Source: Lindgomyces ingoldianus
Taxonomy: Eukaryota > Ascomycota > Dothideomycetes > Pleosporales > Lindgomycetaceae
Direction of reading: 5' to 3'
Assembly (NCBI RefSeq): GCF_010093535.1
Contig: NW_022985163.1
Span: forward strand, 396,666-460,665
DNA: 64,000 nucleotides
The notes beneath the pieces are model-generated. The model saw only the letters and a list, made by a program, of their open reading frames with translations, was not told where the DNA came from and did no database searches. Below, piece after piece: positions 55,705 through 64,000 of the stretch; the stretch's first letter is position 1, and every line of letters starts with the position of its first letter. The position numbers and the translations under genes are program-made.

Positions 55705-58172
55705 ACCATGGCGATAGCATGACCGAGATGAAGAGACTTGGACTGTTTCGATCGATATCGACCGATATCCATGTGAAGTCTTACACGATGGGGAAGAAAA
55801 AAACAACTGAATAAGGCGATGGTGGCGGTGGTAGAAGTGGAAAATTCTGCAGCCCAATCCTCCCCTCTCCTCCCTCTTCATGGCCCTTATTCGGTGGGTA
55901 CACTAGGAGACTGGGATACTGGAATCCATGGACGTTGTACTGTACTATTAGTCGTGTGTGTCCTAGAGTTTTGCAGTGTGGCAGCATTCTGATTTCTTTT
56001 GTGTCCACTGCTACTTCTGCTCGGCATGATGCCATCATCTCTAATCCTAGCTAGCTAGCGGATACGGTCCCTTTCCTTTCTCTCATCGTCTTTTGTTTTC
56101 CTTTCCGCTCTCTGCTCTTCCTGTATCCACTTCATGGGCTGTTGTCTTGTTTTGGAGTCTGGTTGGTAGGTACATCTGGGCTATGGCAAGCGGGTGGTCC
56201 GGACTGGCAATAAAAAATTTTGGTATTCGCGTCGGTTGACGAACAGAAAGAGGAGGAGACCTGTATTTGTATGTCCATTTTGGGGCTTTTTTGTCCCGTC
56301 CCAAGTCTTTAATCGACAGAGGGCGCGTGGCTTGGTGGATAATGGATGGAGGGGAAGTGATGAAAAGGCCGGTCTTGCATCTATCCCGTGTATGTATATA
56401 GAATACCAAGGCAAAATGTCAAGTCTCCCCTTTTTATATTAATGGTATTTTTATTTGTTGGATGGCTTCTGTGACAGAGTATGCTGATGACAGTCAATGT
56501 CTTGCGCTTGGAAAGGGAGGAGCTTGAGTTCACTGGTTTTCAAATATTGAATGGACGAGGCTGGAGAGTGACCGCGTATCCTTAGGTCGCTATACGTGTG
56601 TATTGAATCTCGTTGACTGTCTGCAAGACGGGGCAACTACTAGCTGATAGGTGACTACATCCGATTATATCAGGCTCGCGTCCTAATTACTACACGTACG
56701 CCACTAATTATGCATATGTAGCTCAAGCGTGTACACAAGTCATAAGTCACGACTAGGTAAATACCCAGAGCCCAACCTGTGAAAGCAGGCAGCAACCGTT
56801 CCCCTCACAATTTTTCTCACGTTCTTCTTTACCCCCCTTGAACTTCACACCTCGCGCCTCCCACTGCCAGGTATATGAACGCCCCTATCTACCTTTCCGC
56901 CTGGCTAATCTCGCATTTTTACGACGCGACCCTACAGCAGATCAACTCCAAGCCAGCACAAACAACTCCCCCGCCCCTAGTCTCCAAAATTCTCAGACGA
57001 AGATGGTTATCCGTCTGATAGGGTGGGACTAAAACATGATGAATTGGCATGCCTAGTTAACATCAAGTCCCACAAACCCCAACGAGGAGGTCTACCGGAG
57101 GTTTGGGGATAGGAGCTCTCACCTAAAGGCCACGCAAGCAGATCCGAAACGACTGGGATGATTGTTAGATTATATTGGCTAGATGGAACTATATGGCGTT
57201 TTTGCCCACCTCTTCGGGAAGCAGGCAGTTATAAATAGTAGCCTCAACAGGGAGGTCTCCTACCACACACATACACACAACCAGACATAGCAAGCAGCAA
57301 TGGAACCGCTCCAAGTAGAGTGAGACTAAAACAAGCTGAGGAAGAACCTGATAGCAGACCGCGCTTGTCGACACCAAGGTTCATCGTCAGCCACGTCATG
57401 CTGTGTTGACGGGCTTCCACATCCTAGGAGATATATCAAAAATCGCAAACACGGCTTGTCCACCTCCTCTACAGCAGTCGTCAAGATACCTCCTCAACAC
57501 ACACCCGCCTAGCCACCACGCAACACGCGCTGGAAAAAGCGTTTCAGGGAGGACTAAGAACACTGATCTGTGGAGACTAAATTTTTGAGCCCGACCACCT
57601 AATGTCACATCCACTCTTCCCTCCCCTTCCCTTTCTTGTCGAAAAGCGACTAAACTGAAATATTCCTGCTCCATTCCTACGCCACTGACCGAATTTTCTA
57701 ATAGGTTCAATGGTGCCCGTACCTTCTCCTTCTATTCAGTCCGTCGAGGAGAATCAGTAGGTGTATAAGTATATATCTCCGCTATGTATGCCTCGTGCGA
57801 GTCTCTTCTCAATTTCAATGTCAAAAGGCAACACCAGAATGGTTAGGATGGAATATAAAAAACTCCTAAGAAGTCGGTCATTGAGGGAAAGAGGGGAAGG
57901 GAAGGGTAGGTTTAAAATGCCAAAAGGCCAGCTGGCTACATCAGGTTAGGTCGAGGTGCAAGAGGGAGAGCGAAAGCGAACCATTGTTGTTGTAATTAGA
58001 TTGGGTGAAAGGGATAACAGAACGTTACTAATAGAAAGAGCCACGACTCAACCGCCCATCCTCAACCGCTCCACCTCTACTATTACATCTTTGACAACAG
58101 CCCGCATCACGTTCACGGCCAAACCCCATGCAACAACGAAGTCCTCCTTCTAACTGCACCCCCTCTCTCCGT
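55705..58172. other. Intergenic, about 2.5 kb
   Basis: Downstream of CLU1 and downstream of the protease gene. Several short frames are present, none conserved-looking. No RNA gene recognised. Confidence 0.5.
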
Positions 58173-59720
58173 CTACTCCGGCGACCCAATATTCTGCGTA
58201 CCCTCAATCCTCTGACAAGCCCCAAGTCTCTTATTCCCCTGATCAAAAATCACATAAACGGCCTTCAACCACGTAGCCCCCAAAATATCGAATGCCGTAT
58301 CGCCTCTCGACTGAATCCCTCCATACTGCATCTTCTCCCCGACCTTGGAGAAACCAAAGTCCTCCTTTTGCAGGGCAAACTGCTTCTCCCCCACCGCAAA
58401 CGTCACAACGGGTATTTGAGCCTCCGGAGTCCCGATCGGGAATATCCACCCCTGTTGGGAGTATGAGAACTTAGCACCCGGGATACAAGAATAGATTGCT
58501 TCACACATGGCATCGTCGACGAGTGCGAGGGTTGTGCCTGTGTCTGCGATAGCCGTGTTACTGGGTCTGGTGATGGTTCTGCCATTGATAGTCGCGGATT
58601 CCGACTTGAACTGCCAGTACCCGTTGGATGTGTCAATGGGAGTGTAATACGGGGGCGCTTCACATCGTTTTATGACGTCCTCGTCAATGTATCCAAATGT
58701 GTAGAAGGATTCTCCTTGATCGACTTCTTCAAGGTCGCGCCAGCTGCCTAGGTAACACGTAAACAGTTCTTGTTCCTTTTTGATGTCTTCTTGCGAGATC
58801 ATGTTTTCTACGGGGGTGGCTACGGCTTTGGGTTTGACGGAGTTGATTTTGCCGAAGGCGAGGCCGAGGAGGCCGTCGCCGGCGCTTTGGGTGAATTGTG
58901 GAGAGATCTTGGAGGCCAGTTCGATGGTTTGGTTTTCGACACAGAGCCCGCCGAGAGTCACGTTGTCCGTGCCCACGATGCCGCTGGCGGTGGATCTGTC
59001 CCCGTATTGGATCTTCCATGTGTTGTTAGGGACCTTTTTGAAGGTGCGGGATGCTTTGGGGTCGAAGATTTTGTGCGTAGATGACCCGAATTTCTTAGTC
59101 CTGCTATCGAGTTTGGTAGACCAGACCTAGAAAAAGTGTTAGCAGTATTTTCGTATTGTACTTACTAGGGATTGAAGCTAGATGAGGTGGAAAAGGAAAG
59201 TAGCATTGAATGCTATCTGGTGGACAAGCTCCGAAAAAAAAAAATAGTTAGGCGAAACCACGGAGTGAGAAAACACATACCCAAAGATCCGAACTCCCAG
59301 TATCGAAATTCAAATTCAATGTCTGCGGAGGCGTGCCAATCTGCACTGGACAAAGGTACATTGAATCGTTTTGCTCCTCATTTGCTTTGATCGCTCCGGG
59401 TTTGCCTCGCTCATTGACTCTCGCCAAATGTTTCGACGGCTCGACACTTTTCTTGCGTAACAGCTTCTTGATGCCCTTCTCGGGCTGGTCGGTTTTCTGA
59501 TAGGGACCTTCGGTTGTGGGCGCGAAGTCATCTAAAGAGTGTTAATAGCATGTAGTGTTAGTATGGTAAGACAGTAAGGTGGTGAGAAAATATTAGGAGA
59601 AGAAGCAGTGGGAAGGAGAAGTGACAAACATTTCTTCAAAAGAGAGGCGTACGACTGCATGCCCACACGTTCATAGTTCGGGTTAGGGACAGCATTGATA
59701 CGGTTGAGTTTGCGGCTCAT
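58173..59720 (-). CDS. Pepsin-type aspartic protease without signal peptide
   Basis: Three exons: 59630-59720, 59281-59531 and 58173-59126 (introns 98 and 154 nt); 431 aa. Catalytic motifs are DTGSSDLW (Asp107, at the end of exon 2, joined to VWSTKL) and ADTGTT (Asp309). Further A1 pepsin marks: [50 protein letters not shown] and the C-terminal [17 protein letters not shown]. The usual flap tyrosine is in QYGD. The first 100 residues lack a hydrophobic signal; they read [20 protein letters not shown] followed by a basic, propeptide-like stretch. A group of ascomycete pepsin-like enzymes shares this leaderless start (NPNY..SG..SYA..L.KYGF.PT..GPY). Non-classical export or an intracellular site is inferred. 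Confidence 0.9.
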
Positions 59721-60703
59721 AGCAAATGTCGATCGACTGTGGTTCGAATACTCAAATTAGGGGGCAATAGAGGAATGAAGGAAGAAGAACTTGTAGGTAG
59801 AGAATTGTGAAAAAAGGTAGGACTGTTGGAAAGCGACAATTACTGTTGAGGGTATGCAAGGGGGAATAGAAATGCTAAAGAAGATACGGACTCCCAAGTG
59901 TGCCTGCCAGGAATTGCTTCGGCCTGTAACCCCAAAACATGATCAGCTGGGGAATTTGCGAAGGAGATCTCTCGAGGCAGTCGCATACTGGATGTTAAGA
60001 AAGCACCAACAATACGTGAAGGAGCTCCACTCCGTACATCGCACAAAGAAATGGTACATGGAAGGAGAGTGGAAGGATGGCAGTCTTCACATGCTAATGC
60101 CATTTCGTGGAGACCTCATGGAATGACAGTGACAGCCTGACTGAGACATTCCACTATCTTTCACTACACAAAGAGGCACAAGGTGTCAAAACGCAAATCA
60201 AACACAAGAATAGTTGGATTTATGAGGAGAGACGAGTCAAAATTTTACGGTCGCACGGGAGAACAATTCTGAAAAGGAGATTCTCATTGCATACTGAACA
60301 CTATGGAAGGGAAGGAAGCAAAAGACGAGAAACCAGTTCCAGAGCATTCCCATTACGATTGTCCAAAGCCAGCCACAAAGCCAGGAGCGCCAGCTAGCGC
60401 CCTAGTCGAAAGGAGTGTGGATAGATGCGTTGCATCTACTATGTAAATGAGTGTGTCCTTGCTCATAGTGGAGTGTCCCTGAAACCCAGTCCAAGCTAGC
60501 AGGTAAAGAATAAACACATAGGTTAAAAGATTCCAAACCAATACCTAGAGACGCCAAGATGATATGCACTGCATGTTCTCGTCCAGCGCAGTGTCGGCCA
60601 TAATCTTGGCGCCAACCGAAGGCGACGGTGATTTTGAGTACAACCAAGTCTTCTCCCGTTTTCCGCCTTAACCAATCTATGACTGGTGATCTCACGAGTT
60701 TAC
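59721..60703. other. Intergenic
   Basis: Protease promoter and 3' flank of the NBR1 gene. Short frames only; no gene supported. Confidence 0.5.
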
Positions 60704-63700
60704 TCATGGCATCTCTTCGTCGCTCGCGTTGAGGATGTCATACTCCTCGTCAGTCATGAAGCCTTCATCATCACTGGAGATTGAACGGATATCAACACTC
60801 TCGGCGTCCTCAAACGACTCATCAGCATCAGACTGCTCAGAAAGAGCGGCAATGACGGCACTCTCGGGCTTGATCTGCTGTGGCTCTGACTTGGCATCTA
60901 CAGCCTCATGAGTGCTAGATGATGGGGACTCCTTCTCAAGCTGCGGGAAGATCATCCCAGAGACCTGGGGTTCTGGTTCGCGCGGTGTCTGAATCTCGAG
61001 TGGCTTCTCTTCTACGGGCAATTCTGCAGTCTCCTGCTTGGTAGGGAGCTCGGGAGCTGGCTCGAGTTCGGGCATCTTTTCGTGGTAGGCAGCGGCAGAA
61101 TTCTCTTGTTCCTTGCGTCGAGCTTCGAGCAGGCGCTCTACAGCTGCCCTTCGGACCTTCTGAATGCGAGCCATCTTCTCTCGCTCGGCTTTCGCAGATG
61201 CTTTCTCGAAGACTCGTGACTGGAACTCCTTCTCGTCCAAGTGAAGCTTCATCTTTCGGAGCCTCTCGAGAGCTTCCTCCTGGAGACGGGCAGTTCGCTG
61301 TGTGACATCATCTTGTGATCGCATTTCCTCAGCAACCTTCTCATCGTGTCGAGCTTTGTATTGAGCCCTCGCTGCCCTGAGTCTCTCAAGCTTCGCTTGT
61401 TGGAAGCGCTCGTAAGCAGTCATAGTAGGAGCATTGGACGATGAGCCGGTCGTTTCCGCAGTCTCACTTGATGCGGTGACGGTAGTGACAGGCTGGGCGG
61501 CAGGAAGGGTAACGGGGATTGGAGGGGGAATGACCTGGATATCACACCAGAGCCTGTGACCAAATGGAGTTCCGTCAGCAGTCTTGAGACGCCAGTAGGA
61601 GATGGCGGTTCCCTCGCGCTTGGGTGCCTTCATGACAATGCGGAAAGAGATTTCCTCTCCAGGCTCGACAGGGCGGCCAATGGCATTACTCTCACTAGCA
61701 TCAGCGAGCTCGCTCTGACTCAAGGGCTGGGTGTTGTCAATATTGAGCATGTGGTCACCACCGACATGTCGAACGCTGCAGCCCGCAGGCCAGGCCTTTG
61801 GACCGGGATTGCGCAGAGTCCAGACTTGAACGAACTGGAAGCCAGCGAACACTTTGGTTCCGTCAGTGATGGTATCGCGGATAAAGTGAGCATCCAGCTC
61901 CTCAGAAGGCTTGGCAGGGGAGACCTCTGGAACTGATCCATCAAGGAGATCTTTGATCTTGATCTTTTCCTGAACTGGCTCAGTAAGGAGATCACGGATC
62001 TCAATCTTCTCCTTGGTTGGCTTAGGTTGCGGCTCCTCAGTAGGCTTCATATCAACGATGGTTTGGACCTGGGTAGCAGCGTTCGCCGATGGGGCAACTG
62101 GGGTAGTCTCTGTTGCAGTAGACTTCCGGGCGGGCTGATCGCCCAATCTCGCTGTGGGTACACCGTTTTTGTCCTCGTTCATGGTTGTGACGGTCACGTT
62201 GCGGACAGGTGTCTTGAACTTAATCAAGGGATGGGTGCGGTTGTGCCTATTGCTGGGGATGGCCTCACAGTTGGCACAGAAGTCGGTGTCGTGGCATACA
62301 GCGCACTTGTAACGAACACCCTCGATGTACGAGAGGTTTTCCTTGTCCTTGCAAAGTGGCCCATCGCAGTAGATGCCATAATGACGCACGGCACAGGTAA
62401 CTGGTTCGGCTAAGGGCTCGTAGATGGGCACGAACCTGTGGCGAGGATGAATGTACTTGGCGCTCTTCATGCACTCGGAACAGAAGTCCCAGTCAGGGCA
62501 GTTGAGGCACTTGTGGCGAACGCCATAGATGAACTGCGGCGTGATTAGATGGTATTCTGAAATTGAAAAAGCAGGCGACATACCTTCTCGCATCCATCAC
62601 AGACGGCGGAATGACGCACATTCCTGCCGGCATTGCAGAGGAAGTCTGCCAGAGCTGTAAGAGTCGTCTCCCCTGTTGCACCCTTAAAGGGATGGCCAGG
62701 ATGGTGACCATGTTTGTTAATGATGTGGCAGTCCATGCACAAGTCATAGTCGTCGCAGATAGTGCAAGTCACGAACTCCTTCTCGGGGAGAACTGTAAGT
62801 GTTAGGGCACGCATCTCATATCGGGAGAGAAAGTTACTCACCTTTCACGCAACTGTTGCAGGTACGTGTTGGCTCTTCGTGGTAACACACTGAAGGCTGT
62901 TTCTCGTCTGTGAAAGCGCCCGGCATTTCTGGTTCGGTCGGGGCTCTTGGTTTCGGGCCAACACGCTCTGTGGTGCTGTTGACGACGCAGCCATTCTTCA
63001 CAAAGCGCTTGACCATCCAGTGTCCAGTTCCAGGGCAATGGATGCCGCCATCAACGCATGAAGGGCAGAGATCGTAATCGCCATGGTCGCATATGCTGCA
63101 GTGGAAATGCTCATTCTCCATGGGCTGGTTGCAGTTGTTGCAGAATACGACCCAGGAGCACTGCGGTGAGGTAGCTTTGGGGCGGAAGACGAGGTCGTTA
63201 TCCTGAGAGGCGTTTGCAAGGCCGTTGAAGAACCCTTGTTATACAATTAGCATCCGGATTAAAAGAAAGTGAAATTAAAAGCTTACTCTCGCGTGCAGGG
63301 AATGGATGAGGCACAGGCGCTTCACCTTCAGCATCCGGCTTGTTCGCCATCAACGGGGAGGCCAGGCTGAATCGACTAGTAGAGCCAGCGGGGCTGGTCT
63401 CGTACGTTGACATCAGTACACGAGAGGCCATTGGGGAGTGTGCGATGACTGGCGAAGCCTGAGGAGGGTCTTGTGGGGACAGAGTGTCCGCGCTCATGCG
63501 GTGGAGCGAGCTGGGCTGGGTGGTGGGAAGCGGCTCTTGGACAGGTGGCGGGAGCGGCTCAGAGGCGGGCTCGCTCTCATCATCTGGAAGCGTGGCCCGC
63601 AGACGAAGCTTGAGCTTAGCCTTTGCAGCACGGAACAGCGTCTTGTAGACCTGGGGCTTATCCGAGTCCAAGGTGACGTAGGCGCCGGCACTATCGGAGT

Positions 63701-63993
63701 ATCGCTCAAACACGACCTCTTCGTTCTGGGGGATGAGCAGCAGGGCTCGGAGCTAAACAGCGAGTGTTAGAATAAGTACATGATGATGTTTCCGCTCTCT
63801 AGTAAGCTCAGACGTGGAGCCGGAGGCTGTCTGTGCTCTTCTGAGCGTGTGGTGAGCGACAACCACGCACCTTGTCGGGAAGCACTTGGGCTCCCAGATC
63901 CCGCAGAGGGATCTTGAACTTCTTATTATGCCCCTGGAAGAGGATCTTGATGGTGATCAGCGTGTCCAGCGTAACGGGAACGTTGGTAGCCAT
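60704..63993 (-). CDS. nbr1: NBR1-type selective autophagy receptor
   Basis: Five exons: 63871-63993, 63287-63752, 62842-63234, 62584-62792 and 60704-62533 (introns 49-118 nt); 1006 aa. Residues about 10-85 form a PB1 domain (TIKILFQGHNKKFKIPLRDL; YVTLDSD). Four ZZ zinc fingers follow, each with CxxC...DYDLC or DFC cores: about 215-265 (CSICDHGDYDLCPSC), 312-365 (CTICDDYDLCMDC), 386-436 (CLNCPDWDFCSEC) and 444-502 (CAVCHDTDFCANC). The four-tryptophan (FW, NBR1) domain at about 610-732 has FVQVWTLRNPGPKAWPAGC and ISYWRLKTADGTPFG. A charged coiled coil follows at about 775-880, then an acidic tail with EEYDIL (Y995), a candidate Atg8-binding motif. The architecture equals fungal/animal NBR1, which links cargo to Atg8 on the autophagosome. 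The gene is complete; its ATG is 7 nt from the window end. Confidence 0.94.
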
Positions 63994-64000
63994 GGCGGGT

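Noticed and set aside
55279..55881. A 200-codon minus-strand frame at the end of CLU1
   Set aside because: Antisense to CLU1 coding sequence, which is conserved; no independent motif.
1..64000. CRISPR array, bacterial operon, prophage or secondary-metabolite cluster
   Set aside because: No spaced short repeats; genes have spliceosomal introns and no backbone synthase or clustered tailoring enzymes.

Overview
The window is nuclear DNA of a filamentous ascomycete (Pezizomycotina, most likely Dothideomycetes). This rests on intron-bearing genes with short GT-AG introns (mostly 47-120 nt), single-copy eukaryotic housekeeping genes, and typical fungal accessory relics (NB-ARC/TPR STAND genes, HNH nuclease, hAT transposon). 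I joined exons by eye from splice consensus, reading-frame phase and family conservation; every model should be tested with RNA reads.

Layout. (1) 1-6.57 kb is decayed accessory DNA: an NB-ARC/TPR (NLR-like) pseudogene split by a 613-bp hAT-type element with intact ends and target duplication, then an HNH-nuclease pseudogene. (2) 6.57-29.4 kb is a conserved block: LysM membrane protein, QCR8 (complex III), a DUF1399/GRDP-like protein, HUT1 (ER UDP-sugar transporter), a triple-KH RNA-binding protein, a zinc MDR dehydrogenase, a Yippee protein, a DNAJC7-type TPR/J co-chaperone, a YwbE-like/zinc-finger protein, a proline-rich unknown and a multi-pass membrane protein. (3) 29.4-35.2 kb is gene-poor with a CorA-like pseudogene. 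(4) 35.2-38.5 kb holds a secreted DOMON/cytochrome b561 protein and EB1/Mal3. (5) 38.5-46.0 kb is a second accessory island: a degenerate C2H2-type pseudogene, a bZIP pseudogene, two same-orientation copies of a dispersed repeat and, between the repeats, one apparently intact six-exon gene for a small secreted protein with a predicted beta/gamma-crystallin calcium-binding fold. (6) 46.0-64.0 kb is conserved again: a zinc-finger-like nuclear protein, a mitochondrial P-loop ATPase divergent from CLU1 (clustered mitochondria/eIF3-associated), a leaderless aspartic protease and an NBR1-type selective autophagy receptor.

Functionally the conserved blocks are general cell biology (respiration, mitochondrial distribution, microtubules, autophagy, chaperones) with no evident gene cluster. 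The accessory islands look like places where immune-type, nuclease and regulatory genes have been inactivated by stops, frameshifts and insertion. The stops seen fit C-to-T/G-to-A change, as expected from repeat-induced point mutation, although this was not measured. The most notable object is the secreted beta/gamma-crystallin-like gene at 41.9-42.7 kb: no single open frame reveals it, and a 12-nt in-frame microexon adds one of its four mature cysteines.
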